In this document: piece by piece, positions 17,974 to 25,725 of the stretch
Layout: every line of letters begins with the position of its first letter
Numbering within the stretch: position 1 is the stretch's first letter
Assembly: GCA_900764045.1 (NCBI GenBank)
Contig: CAAFMN010000012.1
Coordinates: forward strand, 1-35,604
Length of the DNA stretch: 35,604 nucleotides
From: Clostridia bacterium
GTDB taxonomy: Bacteria > Bacillota > Clostridia > Lachnospirales > Bianqueaceae
Direction: 5' to 3'
Translations under genes and position numbers: made by a program
The notes under the pieces: model-generated
What the model was told of the DNA's origin: nothing
What the model saw: the letters and a program-made list of their open reading frames with translations, nothing else
Database searches by the model: none

Positions 17974-18298
17974 AGATTTCATTTTCCTTTTCTGCCGTAT
18001 CGATCCGGCTGCTCCCAATTCTATTGCCCCATAGCTTCATAGTCGCCCGATCTGTGATCAGTGTTCCATATATTGCCTCTTCTTCTGCGTGCATTGTTGT
18101 AACACAGTCCAGGTTACTTACCAGCGTATGCAGCTGATGCTTCAGACAATACTCCTCTCCTGTATGGGTCCCCTCTACCGAGTTCTCAAATCCAAGGATG
18201 GAGAATATCCCATGGACTTTGCCGCCGCTGTCTTCGAGCGTCAGATTTCCTTGCCGCTCGCCCAACGGACTCTCTAAAAAGATTTGGAATCGTGTCAT
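17933..18298 (-). CDS. Small beta-rich protein of unknown function, first gene of MMPL operon
   Basis: A 121-residue soluble-looking protein without signal peptide or membrane span. The first two thirds alternate hydrophobic and polar residues with Gly turns (SPLGERQGNLTLEDSGGKVH), predicting a small beta barrel or sandwich; the tail is charged. I do not recognise a named family, though I recall similar short proteins beside MMPL genes in Clostridia. The start at 18298 was chosen because AAGGAG sits 7 bp upstream; an ATG two codons earlier is too close to that site. It overlaps the MMPL gene by about 40 bp, so it is translated together with it. Confidence 0.7.
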   Translation of the reverse strand: MTRFQIFLESPLGERQGNLTLEDSGGKVHGIFSILGFENSVEGTHTGEEYCLKHQLHTLVSNLDCVTTMHAEEEAIYGTLITDRATMKLWGNRIGSSRIDTAEKENEIYESAIHNETAIYG

Positions 18299-18362
18299 TT
18301 CCATACTCCTTTCCATTTTCCCATTAAGAATACCCCAAAGGCCTCGAATATACAATATTCAG

Positions 18363-18437
18363 ATTCTACCCATCTGTCATATTTACGACATTTTTTTCAT
18401 TTGCGTCTATGTAATTACTTTCAAAATATGATATAAT
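18363..18437. promoter_or_regulatory. Divergent control region with TetR-type operator
   Basis: The intergenic region between the MMPL operon (-) and its divergent TetR gene (+) holds a 16-bp near-palindrome, TGTCATATTTACGACA (18375-18390), with TGTC/GACA ends and TA steps placed symmetrically, as expected for a TetR-dimer site. It lies where the spacer of the MMPL promoter would be (TAGAAT on the minus strand, 18368-18363). A TATAAT at 18432-18437 could be the -10 of the TetR gene; its -35 is weak. Confidence 0.55.
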
Positions 18438-18497
18438 AAAGCCAGCTTCCGACCTACCGGAGGCACCATCATTTTTATTTTCCGGAGAGACCATTTT

Positions 18498-19094
18498 ATG
18501 GAACGAAAAAATTATGCGACATCGGAACAGACTAAGCATGCTCTCGCAGAAGCGCTCAAGGTGCTCATGACGCAGAAACCCTTCGGTAAAATATCAATTC
18601 ATGATATTACAGACCGCTGCGGAATGTACCGTCAGAATTTTTATTATCATTTTGAAGATATATATGATCTGCTGCGATGGCTTATTCAGGAAGAAGCCAT
18701 CTCTCTCCTGCGTCAGCATGAAGGAACGATGCTCTGGCAGGAGGGGCTCCTACAGCTATTCCTGTATCTGGACGCCAACCGGGCGTTTTGCTGCTGTGCG
18801 CTACAATCCGTGGGCCGCGACCATATCAGGCGTTTTGTCGAATCCGATATCTACGAGATTATCCATCGTACTATTGAACAGGTCGGGCAGGAGCTCGGTG
18901 CGCTGCGTTCTGATACCGAAGAGGCCGATCTGGACCTGATGTCCCACTTCTATGTGGTCGCGTTTGCAGGAATTGTAGAGAACTGGCTTCTTGGCAAAAT
19001 CGACCGGACGCCGCGGGAACTGATCGATTTTGTGGATCAGATCCTGCAGGATCATATGCGCGGCGCACGGGAACGGATCACCGCCCAATCATAA
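18498..19094 (+). CDS. TetR/AcrR-family regulator (divergent to MMPL operon)
   Basis: A 198-residue regulator. The N-terminal helix-turn-helix spans about residues 8-55 (KISIHDITDRCGMYRQNFYYHFEDI, with the typical FYYHF recognition-helix end). The C-terminal ligand domain, with LDANRAFCCCALQS, resembles the DhaS-like TetR subgroup common in Firmicutes; the triple Cys is notable. It is transcribed away from the MMPL operon with about 200 bp between them, and the palindrome at 18375 is the natural operator, so it most likely represses the MMPL/GLUG genes. GGAGAG precedes the start. A bidirectional hairpin follows. Confidence 0.9.
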   Translation: MERKNYATSEQTKHALAEALKVLMTQKPFGKISIHDITDRCGMYRQNFYYHFEDIYDLLRWLIQEEAISLLRQHEGTMLWQEGLLQLFLYLDANRAFCCCALQSVGRDHIRRFVESDIYEIIHRTIEQVGQELGALRSDTEEADLDLMSHFYVVAFAGIVENWLLGKIDRTPRELIDFVDQILQDHMRGARERITAQS

Positions 19095-19139
19095 AAAAGG
19101 ATATTATGCAGCTTTCACGTTGCATAATATCCTTTTTTC
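19093..19139. terminator. Bidirectional rho-independent terminator
   Basis: A perfect stem of GGATATTATGCA and its complement around a 10-base loop, with AAAAAA on the left and TTTTTT on the right. It starts at the TetR stop codon and ends 10 bp from the end of the CydC-like pseudogene, so it can stop transcription from both sides. Confidence 0.95.
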
Positions 19140-19148
19140 TTTGAAGCC

Positions 19149-19957
19149 TTATCCTTCTGCTTCTCCCATTTTCAAAAGTCTATTGCATCCGGTCAACGTA
19201 CTGCTTCGGTGTGAAATCAGGATCAGCGTCTTTCCGGTATATTCTGTCTGCAAAGTATGCAGCAGCTCCTTTTCGTGCAGGGCATCCAACGCACTGGACG
19301 GCTCATCCATCTGGCAGACATCGGGATCCCGCAGCAGAACCCGCGCGATTCCGATCCGCTGACGCTCTCCGCCGGAAAGTCTGGCGCTCATCTGTCCCAT
19401 ATCCGTATCATATCCGTCCGACAGAGTCTCGATAAAGTCCGCAATCCCTGCACGCTCCGCCGCGCCGCGGATTTCCTCTATCGTAGCGCCTGGCTTGGCA
19501 ATCCCTATATTTTCGGCAATAGTCGCGTCAAACAGATACGAATCCTGCTCCATAAAAGCAATTCGCCGATGCAGCTCCGCAAAGCTGATCCTTTCCAATG
19601 GAATCCCATTGATCAGAATCTCCCCTTCTGTCGGCGCGTAGAAGCGCAGTAAAAGCCGCAATATGGTAGACTTTCCCACTCCGGATTCTCCCGCGATTCC
19701 AATACGGTCTCCAGGTAGCGGCACACCGCGATCAGTATGGCACAGCTCACCGTCAAAGCCGCGTATACTCCCATCCCGCCGCATATTCCGGCGGCCGCCA
19801 GAAGCCATAACGCGCCAAAGCCCATCAGTCCCATATGCGACAGCGCGCCTAGGATACTGGCAATGGTGGATATCACAATGTATTTGCGGATGGGCTTTCT
19901 GATGGCCAGGAGCCTGCGGTTTATCTCTCCGATAAAATAGCTGAATTTCCGTTTCAT
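19149..19957 (-). pseudogene. CydC-like ABC transporter half, internal deletion
   Basis: The first 80 codons match the start of a CydC-type permease (GLMGFGALWLLAAAG and CRYLE, the conserved CydC loop). The sequence then jumps, out of frame, straight to the nucleotide-binding domain at GDRIGIAGESGVGKST. About 280 codons, the rest of the membrane domain, are missing. The ATPase domain itself is intact: Walker A GESGVGKST, signature LSGGERQR, Walker B-like VCQMDEPSS and the His switch ISHRSS. The junction near 19690 falls in a short stretch readable in both frames. It overlaps the upstream half-transporter by 4 bp, the usual arrangement of a CydDC heterodimer. No functional exporter can be made. 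Confidence 0.85.
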
Positions 19958-21417
19958 ACTGTCGCCTCCTCCATCGCCTGTTGACGGGTTACGAGTTTCC
20001 GGTATAATCCCTCGTGTTTCATCAGTTCTTCATGGCTGCCATACTGTTCCACCGCACCCTTTTGCATCACATAGATACAATCCGCGTCATGGACTGTAGA
20101 CATTCGGTGAGAGCTAATAATCAGCGTCCTCGTATGCACGAGATGCCCGATCGTCTCCCAGATCTCCCTCTCGCTCTCCGGATCCACACTGGAAGTAGCC
20201 TCGTCAAAAATCATGTATTCCGCTTGCGACAATAATGCACGGGCAATTCCAAGCTTCTGCCTCTGTCCTCCGGACAAGGAAGCGCCTGCGTTGCCCGCAT
20301 CCGGACAATCCGACCAACGCCACCACGGATCCCCTGGGGATCCTAAGAGAGACATCCCGCAGCGTGCGGCCTCTCCCCTCATATCCGTAAGAAACATGCT
20401 CCATACGAATCCCGTCATAGTCTTCGGGATCCTTCGGAAGCGACGGTTCCCACGCCCGGGACGTATCCATATCCAGAATCTCTTCTACCTTGCCTGCCGC
20501 GGAGATGGCAGTCAACGCTCCATGCGAGGCGCTCATCAGCTGCCACGCCGAAGAAAAATAACTGTATGCCAGCATCAGCACAACCAGTGCCTGCGCAATC
20601 GTAATACTCCCTCCGGTGATCCGCACCGTGCAGTCCACCAGTCCGGCCACAATCGCCGCATAAATCATAGTCTCCGTAACAAGAAAAGAAGTAAAATTGA
20701 TCTTCATGAAGCGGTTGATATTCTGGTTCAGCATATCCGCCTTTTCTCCAAGGATCCTCGAATGTTCCCTGTCCCTGTCAAAAAGCTTCAGTGTGGTGAG
20801 TCCACGCAGACTATCCATATAATACCCGGTCATGTCGTCCAGCGAACGCCAGTAGGTCTTCCGTATTTCCTCTATCCGCCTGCGGAAAAGACTATTCAGT
20901 GGAAGGAGCAGCAACGAAACGACCAGCAGTAATACCGCGATCGGCAGGGAAATATCCTTCAGGTGAAAGAATAGATAAATCGGTGCCACAAGGCTATAGA
21001 TCAGACTTGGCAGATGACTGCTGAAGTATGTCTGCATCTACTCCACAGCGTCCACGGAAGCCGTAATCGCGGAGACCGGCCCGATCTTCTCGATTCCGCC
21101 CGCGTCCAACTCCAGGACTTTGGAGAAGATCCTGCGGCGCATACTGTCCCTTGCCTTCGCGGCCGCTTTATATTCCAACAGTCCTTTGGCCAGCTGCGCC
21201 AAAAAGGTAACGACCGCGGCCAGAAACGCCGCGCCGATTGCGCTCCATGCCGTATCCAATATTTCCTGCGGCTAAAACAGGCTTCCCAGAAAGCCCGCAA
21301 CGATCTCCGCCAGCATCGTTGTTCCCACCAATATTAAAAATCCTACTCCGGCTATTGCCAGGATCCATCCCCTTAACCCCTGGCAAGCTTCATCAGCGTT
21401 TTATTTAACAGGAGCAT
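19954..21417 (-). pseudogene. CydD-like ABC transporter half with several lesions
   Basis: Reads as a CydD-type exporter from the ATG at 21417 (GAGGAAAAGG upstream) but carries at least four lesions: a frameshift near codon 14, in-frame TAG at 21274-21272, in-frame TAG at 21040-21038 (before MQTYFSSHLPSLIYS), and a deletion with frameshift near 20300. There the Walker A GLSGCG is cut just before its Lys-Ser-Thr and joined to the signature LSGGQRQK, losing about 100 codons. The membrane domain between is well preserved. It lies 15 bp after the TetR stop, so this was a TetR-CydD-CydC unit. CydDC exporters move glutathione or cysteine-type thiols or haem in other bacteria; assignment here rests on sequence flavour only. 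Confidence 0.85.
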
Positions 21418-21432
21418 GATCCTTTTCCTCTC

Positions 21433-22053
21433 TTATTCCTTGATCAGCGCCTCAAAGACCGCATCCCGCTCAAAGCTGTCATCCGCGAACCCCGGGATTT
21501 CCTTGATTGACTTACAGATACTGACGCTGAACCCTGTCAGAATCTGTCCGATCTCCTGATCCGAATACGTGCAGCCTCCCGTAACGATCAATGTCGCGAG
21601 ACTATGGACCACCAGCCAGAGATCCCGGAAATACCGATCTGCTTCTTCTGCCGTAATACGATAGATCCGAATCAGTGTCGGACGAACCATCTCCTGCAAT
21701 CGGTACATCGCTCCCATCGTACCGAACTTCGGATCCTGGGGTGTCAGAAATAAAAGACGATACAGCTCCGGCTCCTCTTTTGCAAAGCGGATGTACTGCA
21801 TTCCCACACCGAAAAACGGGATCTTCTCCTTCAGTCCGGCATCAGTGTAACGCTCATAAACTCTTACCGCAGCCATATAGACCTCCTTCTTGACCCCATC
21901 CATCGACCCAAATCCCGTAAAGATAGGCTGTGTAGAGGTTCCCAGCTCCTCTGCCATGGTCTTGGCTGTCAATCCGTCCGCTCCTCTGTTTTGAACAACC
22001 CGCAGCGCGGCCTGTACCATTTCTTCTTTTGTAAATTTGTTTTTCGGCGCCAT
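21433..22053 (-). CDS. TetR/AcrR-family regulator (WHG-type C-terminal domain)
   Basis: A 206-residue regulator. The helix-turn-helix covers about residues 8-55 (GADGLTAKTMAEELGTSTQPIF, where the recognition helix lacks the usual Y-x-H-F and has F-T-G-F instead). The rest (ELYRLLFLT, DLWLVVHSLATL) resembles the TetR WHG ligand domain. The start at 22053 has AAAGGATC upstream; an earlier in-frame ATG at 22092 overlaps the operator region and lacks a ribosome site. It heads the ruined CydDC operon and itself appears intact, with a perfect consensus promoter. Confidence 0.9.
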   Translation of the reverse strand: MAPKNKFTKEEMVQAALRVVQNRGADGLTAKTMAEELGTSTQPIFTGFGSMDGVKKEVYMAAVRVYERYTDAGLKEKIPFFGVGMQYIRFAKEEPELYRLLFLTPQDPKFGTMGAMYRLQEMVRPTLIRIYRITAEEADRYFRDLWLVVHSLATLIVTGGCTYSDQEIGQILTGFSVSICKSIKEIPGFADDSFERDAVFEALIKE

Positions 22054-22080
22054 ATATACTGATCCTTTCCAATTGCATGT

Positions 22081-22144
22081 TATATATATCATACACTATA
22101 TATCATATATTCGGTATTATAGCACTCTACGCACCATTTGTCAA
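22081..22144 (-). promoter_or_regulatory. Consensus promoter of the CydDC-unit TetR gene with repeated AT-rich sites
   Basis: On the minus strand TTGACA (22144-22139) and TATAAT (22121-22116) are both perfect and 17 bp apart. Around the expected transcription start lies a direct repeat, TATATATCATA twice with 14-bp spacing (about 22083-22107), a likely autoregulatory binding site. The promoter is about 50 bp from palindromic array 2. Confidence 0.85.
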
Positions 22145-22172
22145 AAGACACCGTCCTATCCTCTGGCTGATT

Positions 22173-22530
22173 TTGGAGAATGAGACTCTTGGGTGTACCA
22201 GAGTTTTATAGGATTCTCTGGATTTTCAAAAATGTCTGGTACACTTTAGTGAGTGAGACTCTTGGGTGTACCAGAGTTCTATGGTTTCCTCTGGTTTTTC
22301 AAAATATTCTAGTACACTTTAGGACGTGAGACTTTTGAGTGTACTAGGATTCTATAGGTTTCTCTGGTTTTTCAAAAATATCTGGCACACTTGGGAATGA
22401 TATACTCCCCCTAGTGTAGTCTCGAAATTTTTGTTATTTCGAGTGTCTATTCTAGAGGGAGTATATCACTCTTACATGTACCAGATTTTTTATAGATTTC
22501 TCCAGATTTTCAAGAAAATCTGGCGCATTT
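22173..22530. repeat. Palindromic repeat array 2 (inverted relative to array 1)
   Basis: Four diverged copies of the 73-bp unit start at 22193, 22266, 22339 and 22476. Each begins GTGTACCAGA or a variant and ends TCTGGTACAC or a variant, giving 52-bp imperfect hairpins, with 21-bp spacers like GAGTGAGACTCTTGG. Read on the + strand they match the reverse complement of array 1, so the arrays are inverted with about 22 kb between. The third spacer is 85 bp because of a 64-bp insertion. The array fills the 527-bp gap between the TetR at 22053 and the nuclease gene ending at 22581; nothing else but the TetR promoter is seen there. Confidence 0.93.
22401..22464. mobile_element. 64-bp palindromic insertion inside array 2
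   Basis: A self-complementary element: 14-bp terminal inverted repeats (TATACTCCCCCTAG against CTAGAGGGAGTATA, one mismatch) enclosing a second perfect stem, CTCGAAAT/ATTTCGAG (22421-22428 and 22436-22443). The repeat period at this point is 137 instead of 73, exactly 64 bp more, so the element was inserted cleanly into a spacer. It has no coding capacity and resembles a miniature palindromic element. No target duplication beyond one or two bases is evident. Confidence 0.75.
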
Positions 22531-22580
22531 TTTGTGAAGGGACGGACTTCTAGGAGGGAGGGGGCCAATGATAAGAAATG

Positions 22581-23279
22581 TCACTTTTTGATCTTTTTGA
22601 TCAGTTTTCTTGCTTTAGCAGCTGACAAAACTCCGTGGATTACGAGTTGCCATAGGATTCTGGGTGCCTGGAAATGTCTATGAGAGCTTGTGATAATTAG
22701 ATTCTCGCCGAGTCGGATGTCATGAGTTTTGTAGTTTTTGATCTTTTCAACCTGCTTGCGATGATATTGGGGATCATCTAATTTACCCATGTGCTCCAGA
22801 TAGATCCTTTTGCCATTGAGGATGAATGTGAAATCTGGCCAGTAACTATAGGATCCGGAATCAATCGGGCGGTTATGTTCGCTTACGATGCCTAGATTTT
22901 TCAAGAACTCATAGAGAATGATCTCGGCTCTAGAGTCGAGAACCGTCCCATCAAAGGATATATCCTTATCTAAGGGCAATTTCTCAAGTCCTAGCTCTTG
23001 ATATAATTTCATCTGCTGCCGGGCTTCGCGGCGCTCAGCAGGGGACAAACTCATCAACTGCTGGTTAAGTTTCTTGCGCTCCTGGCGCCATTTCTGCCGC
23101 TCTTTATATTCGGCTAAAACCTGAGATTCGTCCCTGCGCCGCACATAATAGGTCTTATTGGCAGTTTGCTTGTAATAATACATGTGTCCATTGGTATGGC
23201 GCTTGTGAGATAAGCTCCAGGAACCTCGGTACGAAAGGCACTTGGCGGTAACGAAGAGAAAATAGATCACTGGAAACAA
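22581..23279 (-). CDS. PD-(D/E)XK-type nuclease-like protein (orphan)
   Basis: A 232-residue protein. A short hydrophobic N-terminus and a basic, Gln/Arg-rich helical middle (about 50-100) lead to a restriction-endonuclease-like core: DSRAEIILYEFLK (Glu119), YWPDFTF (Asp149) and IYLEHMGKLDDPQY (Glu162, with His163 in the usual Lys place). This matches my memory of a Lachnospiraceae orphan family with PDF and YLEHFGMMDDPEY motifs and unknown function. I chose the TTG at 23279: a promoter overlaps the earlier in-frame ATG at 23330, and GGAGG lies 7 bp upstream of this TTG. The gene ends 54 bp from palindromic array 2, so it might act on such repeats; that link is only positional. It has its own promoter. 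Confidence 0.75.
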   Translation of the reverse strand: MFPVIYFLFVTAKCLSYRGSWSLSHKRHTNGHMYYYKQTANKTYYVRRRDESQVLAEYKERQKWRQERKKLNQQLMSLSPAERREARQQMKLYQELGLEKLPLDKDISFDGTVLDSRAEIILYEFLKNLGIVSEHNRPIDSGSYSYWPDFTFILNGKRIYLEHMGKLDDPQYHRKQVEKIKNYKTHDIRLGENLIITSSHRHFQAPRILWQLVIHGVLSAAKARKLIKKIKK

Positions 23280-23301
23280 CAATATCCCTCCTTCGAGAGA
23301 T

Positions 23302-23330
23302 ATTGTAGCATTTTTCTGAATATTTTGCAA
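23302..23330 (-). promoter_or_regulatory. Promoter of the PD-(D/E)XK gene
   Basis: TTGCAA (23330-23325) and TACAAT (23307-23302) on the minus strand are 17 bp apart. The expected start of transcription is near 23295, only a few bases before the GGAGG site, giving a very short leader. This rules out the in-frame ATG at 23330 as start. Confidence 0.75.
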
Positions 23331-23345
23331 TTATAAAATATATAA

Positions 23346-23373
23346 GAACAGCGCCGCCAAAGCGACGCTGTTC
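23346..23373 (-). terminator. Hairpin after the Cys-rich surface protein gene
   Basis: Stem GAACAGCG...CGCTGTTC (8 bp, then one mismatch and 3 more pairs) with a short loop, 7 bp after the stop codon at 23380. On the minus strand it is followed by TTATATATTTTAT, a broken T-tract, so a moderate terminator. It also lies just upstream of the nuclease promoter. Confidence 0.7.
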
Positions 23374-23379
23374 TCTCTG

Positions 23380-24726
23380 TTATTTACTGCTTTTTTTCTT
23401 TTTCACGGCAACAACCACAATAGCCACCACTGCGGCGCCGCTGATTCCAAGCAGCACAACCCACAGGAGTACATTGCTGTCATCGCCCGTCTGCGGAGCC
23501 TTGGGATCCTCAGCTTTAGGGAGCTCCGCCTCCTTCAGCCGCTCGATTACGGTATCCGCCTGCGCAATCTCCTTGGAGGCCGCCTGATCGGCATAATATT
23601 TGCCGCAGCCGTCACAGAACCAATACGCGATATTGCCCTCCGCCGAAGTCGTAGCTTCCTTAGCCGGGAAATATACGAGATTGGCGTGTTCTGCCGGATT
23701 CAGCTCTCCATAGGTCTTACCGCAGACTTCACAGGCTGCCTTCTCTTTGCAGTTCGCGGTGCCGCCCTGATGACCGGCGGCCGGAATGACTGACCCGGAA
23801 GCGATTTTCGCGGAGCATCCTTTACAATAGGTATCTCCAGTATATCCCTCTTCGGTACAGCTGGGAAGCTTGTCGTCCTTCAGCTCCTGTCCTCCCACAT
23901 GCACATCCGGATTCAAGTCTCCATAAGAGGCGCCGCAGACTTCACAGACCGCCTGCTCCTTACAATTGGCCGTACCGCCGACATGTTCCATAAGGATCGT
24001 AACCGTCTTTCTGTAACTCACAAACATACCGTCCTCTGTTATACCGCTGAAGATGACGTCAAAGGTCGAATCATTCAGATCGTACCATGTAGTCTCGATT
24101 CTACCTGTATATACGCCATTTTCTTCTGTCAGGGGGATATCGGTGCCCATCATCGTGAATTCATACCCTGCTCCCGCTTGGGTCAGTCCCTCCGGAAGGG
24201 TAAAGGAAAACACATAATCCTGTGTCGCGCATACTCTGTCCGCACCGTTCAGTACAATCTCCGCGGGCATAGCTTTCTTGGCCGTTTCATATCCGCATTC
24301 ATTGCACTTCTGCCAATATTCTCCATCCTCAATCTTCCATGAGAAAGAATGCCCCTTCGGTGCGATCTTGCCTCCGCAGACAGAACACTGCGTCTCTTCT
24401 GTACAGCTTGCAGGCGTTGTATTATCGGCATGGTCGCATACATATTTACAGACACTGCAGACACCATTAACCCAGCTATGAGGAATGGGATCTCCCGCCA
24501 GAAACGTATGCGGTCCCCGATGCACCGGATTCTTGCAGACATACAGCTGGTAGTGATTCACTTCCATATCCAGCGGCCTCACGACAAATTCACCCGTCAT
24601 TATCTCCGCGTACGCGGATTCATTACAGCCTGGGCAGACGGCCTCTTCTTCCGCAAACACCGCAGCCGGAAACAGCCACAGCACCATACACACCATGCAT
24701 AAAGCTTTCCAAATTCCTCTCCTCAT
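23380..24726 (-). CDS. Cys-rich cell-surface protein with PQTGD sorting signal
   Basis: A 448-residue exported protein. The signal peptide is about 1-26 (ends AVFA). The body contains repeated zinc-ribbon-like or disulfide Cys motifs: CPGC, CSVCK, CSVCGGKIAPKGH, CNECGYE, CEVCGASYG, CKGCSAKI, CEVCGKTYG and CDGCGKYY, with near-repeats GGTANCKEQAVCEVCG and GGTANCKEKAACEVCG. A beta-rich domain (about 155-245) separates the first and later Cys groups. The C-terminus is PQTGD, a hydrophobic span and KKKKSSK, the degenerate LPxTG signal frequent in Lachnospiraceae. The start at 24726 has AAAGGGGGAA upstream and begins the signal peptide; an earlier ATG at 24792 overlaps the -35. Function is unknown; adhesion or a structural wall role is likely. 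Confidence 0.88.
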   Translation of the reverse strand: MRRGIWKALCMVCMVLWLFPAAVFAEEEAVCPGCNESAYAEIMTGEFVVRPLDMEVNHYQLYVCKNPVHRGPHTFLAGDPIPHSWVNGVCSVCKYVCDHADNTTPASCTEETQCSVCGGKIAPKGHSFSWKIEDGEYWQKCNECGYETAKKAMPAEIVLNGADRVCATQDYVFSFTLPEGLTQAGAGYEFTMMGTDIPLTEENGVYTGRIETTWYDLNDSTFDVIFSGITEDGMFVSYRKTVTILMEHVGGTANCKEQAVCEVCGASYGDLNPDVHVGGQELKDDKLPSCTEEGYTGDTYCKGCSAKIASGSVIPAAGHQGGTANCKEKAACEVCGKTYGELNPAEHANLVYFPAKEATTSAEGNIAYWFCDGCGKYYADQAASKEIAQADTVIERLKEAELPKAEDPKAPQTGDDSNVLLWVVLLGISGAAVVAIVVVAVKKKKSSK

Positions 24727-24763
24727 TCTTGTTCCCCCTTTGCAAGTTCTAATACACATATTA

Positions 24764-24792
24764 ACTATACCACATTGAAACTCAAAAAGCAA
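24764..24792 (-). promoter_or_regulatory. Promoter of the Cys-rich surface protein gene
   Basis: TTGCTT (24792-24787) and TATAGT (24769-24764) on the minus strand, 17 bp apart, 38 bp ahead of the chosen ATG. It separates this gene from the unit upstream. Confidence 0.65.
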
Positions 24793-24817
24793 GGGATATC
24801 TATTATTTGTGATTCAT

Positions 24818-25714
24818 TTAGAACAGATCCAGCATATTATCCAGATACACGGCCTCTCTGACATGAATCTGATATTCCGGCTTCGTTAAATAATACAACA
24901 AAAACTCCAGGACCAAAGCGCTGCCCAGTCCCCGTCCTTCGATTTTAAAGTTGGAAAAACCCAGCGGCAAATAGGTATTCAAAATGTCTCCGATACCGAT
25001 AAAGCCCGGATTCTTCATTGCCTTGGAAAAACGATAGCCGTCTGCGGCGTCCGGGGCCGTACAGCGGTGCTCCGGAGCTTCCTCGCCGAGATTCTTTCGG
25101 CTGACCGCTTCATAGCAGGCTCTTCTGTCCTTGCAGCCGAACCAACAGCATTCGTTGCACAGAAACTCCACCTTATCCCGCTGAGGCTCCGGCAGCGTCT
25201 CCAGCTTATCAAAAGCCTTATTCCATCGAAAATCCGGTACTACATAACGAAACTCTTCTCGTTCCAGCTCCTGACTGAGCTGTGAAAACTCTGTCAGCAC
25301 CTTGGTGGTCGAGGAAACCAAATACAGTCCGGGATAATGCCGCCTAAGATACTCCAGCAGGAGTTCCGAATGCAAGATGACGCCATTTTGCGGGTTCGGG
25401 CTCTTTTCAAACAGGCGGCACAATGCGTTGCACTTTTTATCCGCAAGATGCTCTTCTCTTAATAGAGAATTGCTGAAGGTCAGCCTGGCTGAGATATTGT
25501 ATTCCCGCATCCAGGCAAGGACCTCCTCCGGCTCATGCTCCCCGCCGCCGACACGTCCGCCGCCCCAGATACAGTCGGCCGGCGCACCATAGATGGAACC
25601 GATCTCACACCAATCATAGAAGTATTCCCGGTGCTTGCGAAATACCGGTAAAAATACCTGATACAGCTCATAAAACTCAAACAGACCCGGAAGATGATAA
25701 TACGCTTTTTTCAT
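24818..25714 (-). CDS. Conserved protein with Cys cluster, possibly U32 peptidase-like fold
   Basis: A 298-residue soluble protein that I cannot name with certainty. It starts KKAYYHLPGLFEFYELYQVFL and has YDWCEIGSIYGAPADCIWGGG near 35-55. A cluster of six or more Cys (FLCNECCWFGCKDRRACYE and HRCTAP, about 185-220) could hold an iron-sulfur cluster or zinc. Alternating strands and helices with ISARLTFSNSLL and VILHSELLLEYLRRHYPG suggest a TIM-barrel, and the plan recalls U32/UbiU-type proteins whose Cys bind 4Fe-4S; this is inference. It is the last and apparently only intact structural gene of the TetR-MATE-hydrolase unit; its start follows the hydrolase stop by 11 bp, with AGAGGG in between. 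Confidence 0.75.
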   Translation of the reverse strand: MKKAYYHLPGLFEFYELYQVFLPVFRKHREYFYDWCEIGSIYGAPADCIWGGGRVGGGEHEPEEVLAWMREYNISARLTFSNSLLREEHLADKKCNALCRLFEKSPNPQNGVILHSELLLEYLRRHYPGLYLVSSTTKVLTEFSQLSQELEREEFRYVVPDFRWNKAFDKLETLPEPQRDKVEFLCNECCWFGCKDRRACYEAVSRKNLGEEAPEHRCTAPDAADGYRFSKAMKNPGFIGIGDILNTYLPLGFSNFKIEGRGLGSALVLEFLLYYLTKPEYQIHVREAVYLDNMLDLF

Positions 25715-25725
25715 GCCTTTTCCCT

